DNA of 64,000 nucleotides from Bacteroidota bacterium (GCA_013287475.1 JABDDT010000004.1:20547-84546), one strand, 5' to 3'; shown: positions 45,463 to 54,950, numbered from the stretch's first letter. The notes: a model not told the origin generated them from the letters alone. Numbers and translations: made by a program.

Positions 45463-45915
45463 ATGTCAGCGCTTAGACGCAAAGTCCTCTTTGTTTGTAT
45501 TCACAATTCAGCGCGCAGCCAAATGGCAGAAGCCTTTTTAAATAAACATGGGAAAGGTCAATATGAGGCCGAAAGCGCAGGTATTGAGCCTGGTAAAATG
45601 AATCCAAATGTTGTAAAGGTCATGCAGGAAGTTGGAATTGATTTGAGCAAAAAGGAGACGAGGGGTGTATTTGATCTTTTAAAACAAGGCAAGTCCTACA
45701 ATGCAGTTATTACCGTCTGTGATGCAGCCAGTGCAGATAAATGTCCTGTTTTTCCGGGGAAAGGGAAAAAACTGGCATGGTCCTTTGAAGACCCATCCGC
45801 ATTTAAGGGATCCGAAAAAGAAGTCTTAGAAAATACCCGCCGTATAAGGGATGAAATTGATAAAGCTGTTCAGGACTTTATTAAAGAATCCGGCAAATCA
45901 AACTTTAGGGTGTAA
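45463..45915 (+). CDS. arsC: Arsenate reductase, LMW-PTP (thioredoxin-coupled) type
   Basis: 150 aa. The P-loop CIHNSARSQMAEAF carries the nucleophilic Cys (about residue 11) and Arg; the redox relay cysteines are in VCDAASADKCPVFPG (about 86 and 93), the C10-C82-C89 pattern of the Staphylococcus pI258-type enzyme. The Asp general acid lies in WSFEDPSAFKG. It reduces arsenate to arsenite in the cytoplasm with thioredoxin. A possible operator precedes it. Confidence 0.94.
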   Translation: MSALRRKVLFVCIHNSARSQMAEAFLNKHGKGQYEAESAGIEPGKMNPNVVKVMQEVGIDLSKKETRGVFDLLKQGKSYNAVITVCDAASADKCPVFPGKGKKLAWSFEDPSAFKGSEKEVLENTRRIRDEIDKAVQDFIKESGKSNFRV

Positions 45916-45950
45916 CAGATTAAAATTTTTCATCACTAAATACATAATTC

Positions 45951-46793
45951 ATGAAAACACAGGAACAAATCAAAGAGATGGTGCGTCAGAAATATAGCGA
46001 AATCGCTTTACAGGATAAGAAAGAAAATCAGACTTCCTGTTGTGGCTCCGGTTGTTGCACAACTGAAGTATATAATATAATGACAGAGGATTATGCAAAC
46101 CTTGAAGGGTATATTCCGGAAGCGGATCTGGGGCTTGGTTGTGGTCTTCCAACTCAGTTTGCGGGGATAAAAAAAGGAGATCTGGTAATTGACCTTGGAT
46201 CAGGCGCGGGGAATGATTGTTTTATAGCGCGTTCTGAAACAGGTGAAACGGGAAAAGTGATCGGTATAGATTTTACGGATGCCATGATAGATAAGGCCAG
46301 AGTGAATGCAGAAAAACTAGGGTATCAAAATGTAGAGTTCAGAAAAGGTGATATTGAAAAAATGCCGGTTTCAGCGAATATCGCTGATGTAATCGTAAGC
46401 AATTGCGTTCTAAACCTTATAACGGACAAAGACGGCGTTTTTAAAGAAATAATGAGGGTTTTAAAGCCAGGTGGACATTTTAGTATATCTGATATTGTTT
46501 TAGCAGGTGATTTACCTCCTAAGATTCGGGAAGCCGCAGAAATGCATGCAGGATGTGTAGCAGGCGCCATTCAAAAACAAGCATACCTGGAATTGATTAA
46601 GATAAACGGATTTCGAAATATTATGATTCAGAAAGAAAAATCAATTACTCTTCCTGATGATATTTTGAGATCCTATCTCTCAGAAACAGAAATCCAGGAA
46701 TTTAGAAATTCGGGAACAGGAATCTACAGCATTACTGTATATGCTGAAAAATCAAAAGATTCATGCTGTGAATCCGGATGCTGCTCAAATTAA
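45951..46793 (+). CDS. arsM: Arsenite methyltransferase
   Basis: 280 aa SAM-dependent methyltransferase. ArsM signature YIPEADLGLGCGLPTQFAG with the conserved Cys, SAM motif VIDLGSGAGNDCF, GKVIGIDFTDAMIDKAR, then NCVLNLITDKDGVFKEIM and EMHAGCVAGAI with the second arsenite-binding Cys. It methylates As(III). Notably, a CCGSGCC motif near residues 30-36 is mirrored by CCESGCC at 272-278, just before the end. The gene begins 35 bases after arsC. Confidence 0.94.
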   Translation: MKTQEQIKEMVRQKYSEIALQDKKENQTSCCGSGCCTTEVYNIMTEDYANLEGYIPEADLGLGCGLPTQFAGIKKGDLVIDLGSGAGNDCFIARSETGETGKVIGIDFTDAMIDKARVNAEKLGYQNVEFRKGDIEKMPVSANIADVIVSNCVLNLITDKDGVFKEIMRVLKPGGHFSISDIVLAGDLPPKIREAAEMHAGCVAGAIQKQAYLELIKINGFRNIMIQKEKSITLPDDILRSYLSETEIQEFRNSGTGIYSITVYAEKSKDSCCESGCCSN

Positions 46794-46797
46794 TAAT

Positions 46798-47442
46798 ATG
46801 CGTAAAAGGCTTACCGGAGAATTTTTGGGAACATTTGGCCTGGTGTTTTGTGGAACAGGTGCAATTATAATTAATCAGGAAACGGGGGGAGTCATTACAC
46901 ATGTTGGAATTGCCATTACTTTCGGATTAATCGTTATGGCGATGATTTTGTCATTCGGTCATATTTCAGGTGCTCATATTAATCCGTCAGTAACGATAGC
47001 CTTAACTGTCTCAAGACGTTTCAACCGGAAAAATATTTTACCTTATATAGTCGCGCAGCTGGGAGGTGGTTGTCTTGCCAGTTTCATTTTACACATGTTA
47101 TTTCCGAAAAATGAATTTCTTGGAGCTACTTTTCCAAGAGGCTCGGATATTCAATCTCTTGTGCTGGAGTTTGTACTTACTTTTTTATTAATGCTTGTTA
47201 TTTTATCGTCAACCCAAAAGAAGGATCATAGTTTGCTTGGCCCGGCATTAGCTATTGGAGGGACAGTAGGTTTAGAGGCAATGTTTGCCGGTCCGATATG
47301 CGGGGCTTCCATGAATCCTGTCCGTTCATTCAGCCCTGCCTTGATGGGTAATCATTTTCAATCTCTATGGGTATATATCGTTGGTCCAATTCTGGGTGCG
47401 CTCGCCGCATCTTTTGTATTTGTTTTATTGAATGAAGAGTGA
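46798..47442 (+). CDS. MIP-family aquaporin in arsenic cluster
   Basis: 214 aa with six transmembrane helices and two pore half-helices. The first pore motif is NPS (GAHINPSVTIAL) and the second NPV (GASMNPVRSFSPAL), so both canonical NPA triplets are altered. An Asn-Pro pair remains at each. The ATG at 46798, 4 bases after the arsM stop, begins MRKRLTGEFLGTFGLVFCG, the normal MIP start; an ATG at 46741 inside arsM is in frame but would add a polar, unrelated N-terminus. In arsenic operons (as known for AqpS of Sinorhizobium) such channels let arsenite leave after arsenate reduction. Confidence 0.9.
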   Translation: MRKRLTGEFLGTFGLVFCGTGAIIINQETGGVITHVGIAITFGLIVMAMILSFGHISGAHINPSVTIALTVSRRFNRKNILPYIVAQLGGGCLASFILHMLFPKNEFLGATFPRGSDIQSLVLEFVLTFLLMLVILSSTQKKDHSLLGPALAIGGTVGLEAMFAGPICGASMNPVRSFSPALMGNHFQSLWVYIVGPILGALAASFVFVLLNEE

Positions 47443-47484
47443 AAGATATAATTTTGAAGCATTAACTTATCAATAGCTGATTTT

Positions 47485-47916
47485 ATGCCGGACATTTTTC
47501 ACTCTTTCCCGATAAATGCTTCTCCCGGTAAAGTTTTCGAGGGTATCAGCACTTCTGCGGGACTTGATCAGTGGTGGACTGAACATTCGGAAGGAAGGCC
47601 TGAATCATGTGCGGTTTATTCTCTTGATTTCGGTCCCGGCTATACATGGAAGGCTGCTGTGACTAAATTTCAATTAAATAAATATTTTGAGCTGCAAATG
47701 ACCGAAGCAGATGCCGACTGGATCGGTACCAAAGTTGGGTTTTCATTAAACCAGAAAAATAATTTTACGGAAGTCAGTTTTTATCATACCGGTTGGCAGG
47801 AGAATAACGGGCATTTCAGAACCTCCAATTATTGCTGGGCTATGTATCTGAGAATTCTTAAGAGATTTATTGAATATGGGGAACAGGTTCCTTATGGTAA
47901 ACGGCTTACTGTATAG
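47485..47916 (+). CDS. SRPBCC/AHSA1 family protein
   Basis: 143 aa helix-grip-fold protein. Opens DIFHSFPINASPGKVFEGIS and GLDQWWTEHS, continues GPGYTWKAAVTKFQLNKYFEL and ends in the long C-terminal helix NYCWAMYLRILKRFIEYGEQ. AHSA1-like proteins bind hydrophobic ligands or chaperone-like partners; its job here is unknown. It lies 42 bases after the aquaporin gene and may be cotranscribed with the ars genes. Confidence 0.85.
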   Translation: MPDIFHSFPINASPGKVFEGISTSAGLDQWWTEHSEGRPESCAVYSLDFGPGYTWKAAVTKFQLNKYFELQMTEADADWIGTKVGFSLNQKNNFTEVSFYHTGWQENNGHFRTSNYCWAMYLRILKRFIEYGEQVPYGKRLTV

Positions 47917-47942
47917 TTACAATCTTCAATTTTCCAGTTCTT

Positions 47943-48089
47943 TCAATATATTTTCAGCATTTGATGCCGATAGGATTTCCATAGCTGGTATATAATTTCC
48001 TGATATAAATCCTGTTCATCTTTTTTGCCGGAAGTATGTATCCTGACGATCTTATAAATCAGGCCTTCGTAATGTATGAACAAAGTTGA
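47943..48089 (-). pseudogene. ECF sigma factor relic (sigma-70 region 2 fragment)
   Basis: On the minus strand, an open stretch in the gap encodes FIHYEGLIYKIVRIHTSG, KKDEQDLYQEIIYQLWKSY, then loses similarity and stops at 47943. The DLYQEIIYQLWKSY block and preceding EGLIYKIVR are the core of region 2 in Bacteroidota ECF sigma factors. The start codon, the region 2.4 end, region 4 and the C-terminus are missing. Its 5' end is overlapped by the start of the methyltransferase-like gene at 48076. It is therefore a decayed fragment. Confidence 0.75.
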
Positions 48090-48765
48090 TCAAACGGTTA
48101 AAAGGAAGGCTTACTTCGGGCTTTTCTGGCTTATCGTCATAATGAGCCTTTTGTTTTTTTTACCTGCAGAAACGTTTAACTACTGGCAGGCATGGGTTTA
48201 CCTGATTATTTTCGGGACTTCTTCCCTGCTGATCACATTATTTTTGATGAAGAAAGATGTGGAACTATTGAAGCGAAGGATACATGCCGGTGCTGCAGCT
48301 GAGAATGAAAGGATTCAAAAAATAATACAGGCTTTTGCTCAATTAATCTTTATAGGCATCATGATTATTCCTGGTTTTGATCATCGTTTTGCCTGGTCAG
48401 ATGTTCCGGTTTATCTTGAAGTTACGGGTGATATTTTTGTAGCTCTTGGATTTTTTATTGTATTTCTTGTTTTTAAAGAAAACACCTTTACTTCAGCCAT
48501 TATTGAAATTGCAGAAAATCAAAAAGTAATTTCAACAGGGCCCTATAAATTCGTTCGGCACCCTATGTATTCCGGCGCATTGCTATTGCTTATTTTTACA
48601 CCATTTGCCCTGGATTCGTTTTGGGCTTTTCCGTTTGTGATTGTAATGATTATAATTATTATATACCGGCTTCTTGACGAAGAGAAGTTTTTATCGAAAA
48701 ATCTGGACGGGTATAAAAGTTATTGTCAAAAAACACGTTTCCGTTTAATTCCCCGGATCTGGTAA
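48076..48765 (+). CDS. Isoprenylcysteine carboxyl methyltransferase-like membrane protein
   Basis: 229 aa with about five transmembrane helices. The SAM-binding region of the ICMT/PEMT fold is seen in KVISTGPYKFVRHPMYSGAL (about residues 155-174) followed by RLLDEEKFLSKNLDGYKSYC. Bacterial members (for example Mtr-like, NnrU-related) modify unknown small molecules or lipids. It begins with ATG at 48076 and overlaps the sigma factor relic by 14 bases on the opposite strand. Confidence 0.87.
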   Translation: MNKVDQTVKRKAYFGLFWLIVIMSLLFFLPAETFNYWQAWVYLIIFGTSSLLITLFLMKKDVELLKRRIHAGAAAENERIQKIIQAFAQLIFIGIMIIPGFDHRFAWSDVPVYLEVTGDIFVALGFFIVFLVFKENTFTSAIIEIAENQKVISTGPYKFVRHPMYSGALLLLIFTPFALDSFWAFPFVIVMIIIIIYRLLDEEKFLSKNLDGYKSYCQKTRFRLIPRIW

Positions 48766-48786
48766 ACGGGAGTTTCCATAGAAATT

Positions 48787-51336
48787 TTAAACCTCTTTCC
48801 TTAAGATTTCCAGCGGTGGTTTATTAAGAATTTCCCTGCTGTTAAAAATTCCTATCAGGATGGTTATTCCGGAAATTCCCATAAATAACACGATTAAAGG
48901 CAGCCATTCCGGAGAGAAGGAACTTTCAAAACTGTATTTGGCCAATGCCCAGCTGCCTGCCAGCGAAAGGATAATTCCTGTACCTGCGCCTAAGGCACCG
49001 AGGAAAAAGAATTCCAAACTTGTAATGATCAGTATCTGTCTGCGGCTCGCTCCAAGGGTGCGAAGAAGAACACTTTCCTGTATACGCTGATATTTGCTGA
49101 TGAGCACAGATGCAATCAGCACAACAAGGCCTGTGCAAATACTGAACGCTGCCATAAACCGGATGACAAATCCGATTTTATCCAATAAATCATTCAGGAC
49201 ATTCAGGATTAATTCCAGGTCAATCATGGAGATATTCGGATAATTGCGAACCATGGCCTGTTGAAAGTGGGCGGATACTTCGCTGGAAGGTACATGTGTG
49301 AGCAATACATAAAATTGTGGTGCAGTTTCCAGGATGCCTCTTGGAAAAACAATCCGGAAATTCGGTTGTACTCTTCGATAGTCTATTTGTCTTAAACTTC
49401 CAACAATAGTCGGAACCAGAACGCCCTGCACATTAAATGTGATGCGGTCTCCGATTTTAATATGTATTCGTGATGCATATCTGTCTTCGATTGAAATAAG
49501 TGCTGTATCTCCGGTGGCTTTAACCGCAGGCTCAAATTTGCCGGCAGTAATTTTTTCAGTTCCTAAAAGTGAATCACGATAAGTAACCCGTTGTTCTGTT
49601 TCAAATGCACGCCTGGGAATAGAATCTGTACTATCTTTCAAAGCCTTAGCTGCGTCGATGCCATTAATATTTTCTATTCGCATTGTAACGATCGGTATCT
49701 GTTGAAGAACCGGTAATCCATATTGTTTTGTCATTGAAACTACTGCCTCTTTATTGCCTGGCTGAATATCAAAAAGCAACATATTGGGTTGTTGGACACC
49801 TGAGGAAACGGATACACGTTTTATCAGCATGCTTTGCACTGAATACAACGTACCAATGAAGGCAGCACCTAAACCGATTGTAATGATCAGGACGATGGTC
49901 TGGTTATTGGGACGATATAAATTAGCAAAGCCCTGCCTCCACAGATAATTCCAGTATGAGGGTATTACGCGGCGGGCTAGCCACATTAATAAACGCGCAA
50001 CGAGAATTAAAAACAAAAAAGCAACAAGAATGCTTCCCGAAAAAACTGCTGCTTTGCGCCAGCTGTGCATCTGCCATCTGGAAAAAGCGGTAATGAAAAA
50101 AAGGATCAACGCATACAAGCACCATTTTAAAGGATCCCGAATACTATCCGATGGCTCAACAGATAATCGAAGACTGTTCAATGGAGAAATATTTCGCACC
50201 GAAATAAGAGGTAATAAGGCAAATAATAATGTAATGAACAATCCGAGAATAATTCCCTGTGTGATGGCCAGAAAAGAAATAGTTGTAGTAGGCTGAAAGG
50301 GTAAAAGATCTTTCAGTACAACTGGTAATACCTGCTGTATCACTGTTCCAAGAACAGCACCTAAGAAAGATCCGATGAAACCAATACCCGCAACCTGGAT
50401 CAGATATATGGAAAATGTTTGAGAGGACCTGACACCAAGGCAACGCAGGATTGCAATTGAACTCATTTTTTCACGGATGTAAATATGGATCGCACTGGCA
50501 ACTCCGATGCATCCTAATAATAAAGAGACAAAACTGATCAGCGTGAGGAACTGGGTGAAATCGTCGAATGCCCTGCTGGTATTTTTTTTCCTGGTTTCAA
50601 CTGTTTCATAATCCATACCTGCCTGTTCAAGACGCGGTTCCAGGGCTGATACCAGTTTTTGTATATCCTTTGTTGAATCATATTTATAATAATACCTGTA
50701 ATCAATTCTGCTTCCTTATTGCATCAAACCGGTTTGGTCAAGATAACGAAGCGGAATATAAACCGGAGGTGCAGCTGTAGTAGACATTTCATTCCGGCCG
50801 GGTGATTTTATTAATATACCGCTGATGACGAACCTAAGCTCGCCGATTTTTATGGAATCTCCTATACTGGCTCCATATTGCAACATCAGGGTTTTATCCA
50901 CCAGTGCCTGCCGTCCCTTACCAAAATGAAGACCTGCTTCAACGGGCATAGTCTCCAGCCTTCCATAATACGGATAATTGCCTTCCAAAGCCTTCACTTG
51001 TACCAGTCGTGTACCCTGGTTTTTAATAAAATAAATCATGGATGCAAATGTGCGTTCCCGGGAACGCTGATTTCCAAGAGAATCCAGCATGTGTTGCATT
51101 TGCGGATCAGGCTTACGGTTATAGTCAATAACGAGATCAGCTCCTACGAGTGCTTTGGCCTGGTCATTGATATCGTGCTGGAGATTGTAACCAAAAGAAA
51201 ATGTTGCTACCAATGCTGCTATACCCAATATTATGGAAGATAAAAACAACAGCAGTCTTGAGCGATTGCGGCGACTGTCGCGCCAGGCCATATTGAATAG
51301 CCATCGTATGTTTATCCGGTTATGACTTTCTTTCAT
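48787..51336 (-). pseudogene. ybbP: ybbP-like ABC permease interrupted by an in-frame stop
   Basis: One 850-codon frame is split by a TAA at 50716-50718; coding continues in the same frame on both sides. The upstream part (51336-50719) has the N-terminal helix (NMAWRDSRRNRSRLLLFLSS) and the MacB-like periplasmic domain; the downstream part has the remaining FtsX domains (GCIGVASAIHIYIREKM; RILGASRRQI-like LLRTLGASRRQILI). The 33 codons between the stop and the first downstream ATG read GSRIDYRYYYKYDSTKDIQK and onwards, matching the conserved GL(V/M)Q-x-GSR segment in which the stop occurs. A single C-to-T change (CAA to TAA) would explain it. Sequencing error cannot be excluded. Confidence 0.85.
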
Positions 51337-52003
51337 CTGAAATAATGCTTCCGCCTTTAAGGCGAATGATACGATGTGTCCCCGCTGCAAGTTCCGTGTT
51401 GTGTGTTACAATGATCAGGGTGGTACCCGCTTCCGAATTAAGATCGAATAATAATTTTATTACTTTTTCACTTGTTTCGGAATCCAGATTTCCCGTGGGT
51501 TCATCTGCAAAGAGAATTTTAGGATTGTTGGAGAAGGCGCGGGCCAATGAAACCCTTTGTTGTTCCCCTCCTGAAAGCTGAGCCGGATAGTGATGAAGCC
51601 TGTCACTCAATCCCACTTTATCCAATAATTCCCTTGAACGGCTCTTTACATTTTTTTCCGAGCGTAATTCCAGAGGTACCATGACATTTTCAAGGGCCGT
51701 TAAAGTAGGCAGAAGCTGAAAGTTTTGAAAAATAAAACCCACATAACGATTTCTGACTTTTGCCCGCTCATCTTCGCTGAGTTTATCAAGTGTAATATTA
51801 TTCAATTCAATGGAGCCCGTGGTTGAACGGTCGAGGCCTGCACTCAAACCTAAGAGTGTAGTTTTTCCGCTGCCCGAAGGTCCGACTACTGCTACGGTGG
51901 AACCCGCTTCTACTGAAAAATTAATATTGTGCAATACCGTCAGTGTATTGCCGGCACTGGAATAATTTTTACTAAGATCCCGGATGTTTAGAATGGTATT
52001 CAC
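51320..52003 (-). CDS. ybbA: ABC transporter ATP-binding protein (YbbA/LolD type)
   Basis: 227 aa ATPase. Walker A GPSGSGKTTLLGL, Q-loop FIFQNFQLLPTLTALENVMV, signature LSGGEQQRVSLARAF, Walker B ILFADEPTGNLDSE and switch His in IIVTHNTELA. It is the partner of the permease encoded next to it (17-base overlap). In E. coli ybbA-ybbP is divergent from tesA, exactly as here. If the permease is truly broken, this ATPase may have lost its partner. Confidence 0.93.
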   Translation of the reverse strand: MNTILNIRDLSKNYSSAGNTLTVLHNINFSVEAGSTVAVVGPSGSGKTTLLGLSAGLDRSTTGSIELNNITLDKLSEDERAKVRNRYVGFIFQNFQLLPTLTALENVMVPLELRSEKNVKSRSRELLDKVGLSDRLHHYPAQLSGGEQQRVSLARAFSNNPKILFADEPTGNLDSETSEKVIKLLFDLNSEAGTTLIIVTHNTELAAGTHRIIRLKGGSIISDERKS

Positions 52004-52071
52004 GGCGGTAAACTATTTTTCGGTTGTAAATGTTTTTAAAATACCTTTTAGAAAGATATTATTTCAGATTC

Positions 52072-52767
52072 ATGGGTAAAGTTATTGTTATAATTGGCTC
52101 GTTCTTTATGATGTTATTGTCTTTGGGATGCAGCCAGCATAGTAAAAAAGAGGAAGCTAAATCTTTACCTGTTCAGCCGGGAGTTAAAAAGGAACATCCT
52201 CACGGGAACAATGAAGAACGGAAAAATATTGTTTTTTTTGGTAACAGCCTTACTGCAGGATATGGTGTGGAACCTTCGCAGGCTTTTCCTTCATTAGTAC
52301 AGGCAATGCTGGATTCACTTAAATTACCCTATCGCGTGATCAATGCCGGCTTGAGCGGCGAAACTTCAGCGGGCGGAAGTAGCCGTATTGTCTGGATCCT
52401 GCGTCAACCAGTCTCTATTTTTGTGCTGGAGCTGGGTGGAAATGATGGACTAAGAGGAATTCCTCTTACGGAAACATCAAAGAATTTGCAATTCATCATA
52501 GACAAAGTGAAGGGAAAAGATTCTTCATCTAAAATCATTATGGCTGGTATGCAGATTCCACCCAATATGGGGAAAAAATATACCTCCGAATTCAAATCCA
52601 TGTTTCAGCAACTGGTAGCAAAAAATAAGATATATCTGATTCCATTTTTGCTTGAAGGAGTTGGAGGGGTACCTGACCTGAATCAAAAGGATGGTATTCA
52701 TCCCAATGTTGAGGGCCATAAAATAGTGGCAGAGAATGTTTGGAAGGTCATCAAGCCATTGCTATAA
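52072..52767 (+). CDS. tesA: TesA-like SGNH arylesterase, lipoprotein
   Basis: 231 aa with a lipobox (LLSLGCSQ; Cys about residue 20). SGNH hydrolase blocks: I with Ser in IVFFGNSLTAGYGV, II with Gly in VINAGLSGETSAGG, III with Asn in LELGGNDGLRG and V with Asp/His in DGIHPNVEGH. It matches the TesA/arylesterase family, hydrolysing esters, thioesters and lysophospholipids in the periplasm. The start at 52072 fits the lipoprotein signal; a longer in-frame ATG at 52030 adds a non-signal leader. It is divergent from ybbA, 68 bases away. Confidence 0.9.
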   Translation: MGKVIVIIGSFFMMLLSLGCSQHSKKEEAKSLPVQPGVKKEHPHGNNEERKNIVFFGNSLTAGYGVEPSQAFPSLVQAMLDSLKLPYRVINAGLSGETSAGGSSRIVWILRQPVSIFVLELGGNDGLRGIPLTETSKNLQFIIDKVKGKDSSSKIIMAGMQIPPNMGKKYTSEFKSMFQQLVAKNKIYLIPFLLEGVGGVPDLNQKDGIHPNVEGHKIVAENVWKVIKPLL

Positions 52768-52950
52768 CAAAGTTTTAGTTCAAACATGGATATAAGGACT
52801 ATCAAAACACTACGTCAGATCTACATCATAGATAACAAATAGTGAATTCTACTACATCAGTACTACAACAAGTCTGTCTATGAATGCGTTCTCCTGAATT
52901 TGAATACATTTTATTTGTAACTTTTTGTCATCTTAGAATAAAATAATAAA

Positions 52951-53754
52951 ATGAATACCATGTATTCTCAAAAATTTATTAATAATGCATTTGTCGTTTT
53001 ATTTTCCATGATGTTATTGTGTTTGGCATCGTTTAAAGTTTACGCTCAAGCAACGCCGGCAAAAGTGGAAGTTCCCGATTGGGCGTTGCCAGGATCTGCA
53101 ACACATACTCAGGTACCACCTCCTGCAGGTTTTCATCGGGTTACAAGGACAAATAATACCCGCATAGGCATATTCGAGGGACAGAGCGACGTAGGCGCAG
53201 CATTGGTACCTGGATCCTCCAGTTACAATGTTGCAACTAAACAGTATACAATTGTTTCCGCCGGGTATAATGTATGGTATCAACGGGATGAATTCCGTTA
53301 TCTCTGGATTAAAAAGTCTGGCGATGTAGAGCTTTCTGCCGATATCAATTTCCCGGACACGACCGGATATGATGATCGCAAAGCTTTCGTAATCATTCGT
53401 CAGAGTCTGAGTGATGATTCCAAGGAAGCCGTAGTCGCACTTCATGGCAGTGGGTTACTGCACCTGGCCTGGCGTCCGGAACAAGGGAAGTTCATGAAGG
53501 AAATGCGTGCCAACAATCGTGAAGGCCTTCCAGACCTTGTAACCGGATATGCAAAACGTATTGGCATAAAAAAGAGCGGTGATTCCTTTGCACTTTATGT
53601 AAGTATGCATGGCGAACCTATGCACCAGGTAGGAGATCCCATTCAGTTACATCTTGATAAACCATTTTATGCAGGCATAGGCTTCTGCTCACATCTGCCT
53701 GCCAAGACTGATACTGCAATATTTTCAAATGTGGTTTTGGAAAATTCCCACTGA
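52951..53754 (+). CDS. Secreted DUF1349-like concanavalin-fold protein
   Basis: 267 aa with a signal peptide to about VYAQ (residue 32). The mature chain starts ATPAKVEVPDWALPGS and continues with a beta-jellyroll of the laminin G/DUF1349 type (YLWIKKSGDVELSADINFPD, RKAFVIIRQSLSDDSKEAVV, YVSMHGEPMHQVGDPIQLHL, FYAGIGFCSHLPAK). Such domains bind carbohydrates. Similar proteins in Bacteroidota databases are sometimes labelled TolR-like, a name not supported by this fold. Upstream 183 bases show no gene. Confidence 0.78.
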   Translation: MNTMYSQKFINNAFVVLFSMMLLCLASFKVYAQATPAKVEVPDWALPGSATHTQVPPPAGFHRVTRTNNTRIGIFEGQSDVGAALVPGSSSYNVATKQYTIVSAGYNVWYQRDEFRYLWIKKSGDVELSADINFPDTTGYDDRKAFVIIRQSLSDDSKEAVVALHGSGLLHLAWRPEQGKFMKEMRANNREGLPDLVTGYAKRIGIKKSGDSFALYVSMHGEPMHQVGDPIQLHLDKPFYAGIGFCSHLPAKTDTAIFSNVVLENSH

Positions 53755-53843
53755 ATGCATCTGACATCACGAAATATGCCTGAAAGTATCTAATTATCCA
53801 CGTTTACAGAACTATACTTATTTTTATCCTCTATTCTCCGACA

Positions 53844-54929
53844 TTGAGATATATCCTTCCACGTCTCTGCCTGGTAGCAGCAATCATTTACATTGCTGAC
53901 AGATGTTATTGTCAGGACATGAACGATTTAAAACTAAAAGACTTTCATCCTGTTTCAATTTATAAAACGACTCAGGTTATCATTATTAAAGCAAGATATC
54001 CGGTAATAGATTTTCATTCACACGATTATCCAACATCTGATGCCGGCGTGGATGCCTGGGTGAAAACCATGGATGAAGCAGGCATTTCGAAAACGATGAT
54101 CCTTTCATATTCTACAGGTGTGGGGTTTGATTCCGTTGTTGCTAAATATAAAAGATATAAGGAGAGGTTTGCTATCTGGTGCGGATTTGATTATACCGGT
54201 CATGATAAACCGGGATGGCAGGAACATGCCATCGCCGAACTTGAGAGATGTCATAAGATGGGCGCTGTAGGAGTTGGTGAATTGGGTGATAAGGGTCTTG
54301 GAGAATTATATTCCAGGCCCGTTCCAGGATATGGTTTACACATTGATGACCCGCAAATGAAACCATTGCTCGAAAAATGCGCTGAATTACACATGCCTGT
54401 AAGTATACATGTCGCAGAAGATGCCTGGATGTATCTGGCTGCTGATTCCACAAACGATGGATTGATGAATGCAGCAACATGGAAAGTTGATTTATCGAAG
54501 AAAGGGATTTTGAACCATGATCAGCTGATCGCAACGTTGGAGCATGCGGTAAAGGAAAATCCAAAGACAATTTTTATTGCCTGTCATCTTGCTAATTGTT
54601 GCTCGGATCTCAGCGTGCTGGCAAGGTTGTTTGATACATATCCTAACCTTTGGGCTGATATTGCAGCACGTTATGGGGAGATAGCTCCGGTACCCCGGTA
54701 TACAAAGGCCTTCATGGAGAAATATGCTGACCGTCTCGTATATGGAACAGATATGGGCACTTCTTCTGATATGTATCATAGTACTTTTCGTATTCTTGAG
54801 ACGGAAGATGAACATTTTTATGAACAGGCACGTTTCAACTATCATTGGCCATTATATGGTTTAGCATTATCAGATGATATGCTGAAAAAATTGTACAACG
54901 GCAATGCAGGTAAAATTTTGGGATATTGA
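53844..54929 (+). CDS. Secreted metal-dependent hydrolase (Amidohydrolase_2)
   Basis: 361 aa with a signal peptide (MRYILPRLCLVAAIIYIADR). TIM-barrel metal site: HxH in VIDFHSHDYPTSDAG, His in VSIHVAEDAWMY, His in FIACHLANCCSDLS and late Asp in LVYGTDMGTSSDMY. The pattern fits the ACMSD/2-pyrone-dicarboxylate hydrolase-like Amidohydrolase_2 family. The start is TTG; no in-frame ATG lies between the upstream stop at 53781 and the signal peptide. Its stop is followed 21 bases later by the next gene. Confidence 0.85.
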   Translation: MRYILPRLCLVAAIIYIADRCYCQDMNDLKLKDFHPVSIYKTTQVIIIKARYPVIDFHSHDYPTSDAGVDAWVKTMDEAGISKTMILSYSTGVGFDSVVAKYKRYKERFAIWCGFDYTGHDKPGWQEHAIAELERCHKMGAVGVGELGDKGLGELYSRPVPGYGLHIDDPQMKPLLEKCAELHMPVSIHVAEDAWMYLAADSTNDGLMNAATWKVDLSKKGILNHDQLIATLEHAVKENPKTIFIACHLANCCSDLSVLARLFDTYPNLWADIAARYGEIAPVPRYTKAFMEKYADRLVYGTDMGTSSDMYHSTFRILETEDEHFYEQARFNYHWPLYGLALSDDMLKKLYNGNAGKILGY

Positions 54930-54950
54930 TAGAAAATAAAACTCAGATTT

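Noticed and set aside
50616..51390. Two separate permease genes at 48787-50616 and 50716-51390
   Set aside because: The two frames are in phase, and the 33 codons between them continue the conserved YbbP sequence, so one gene with a nonsense codon is the better explanation.
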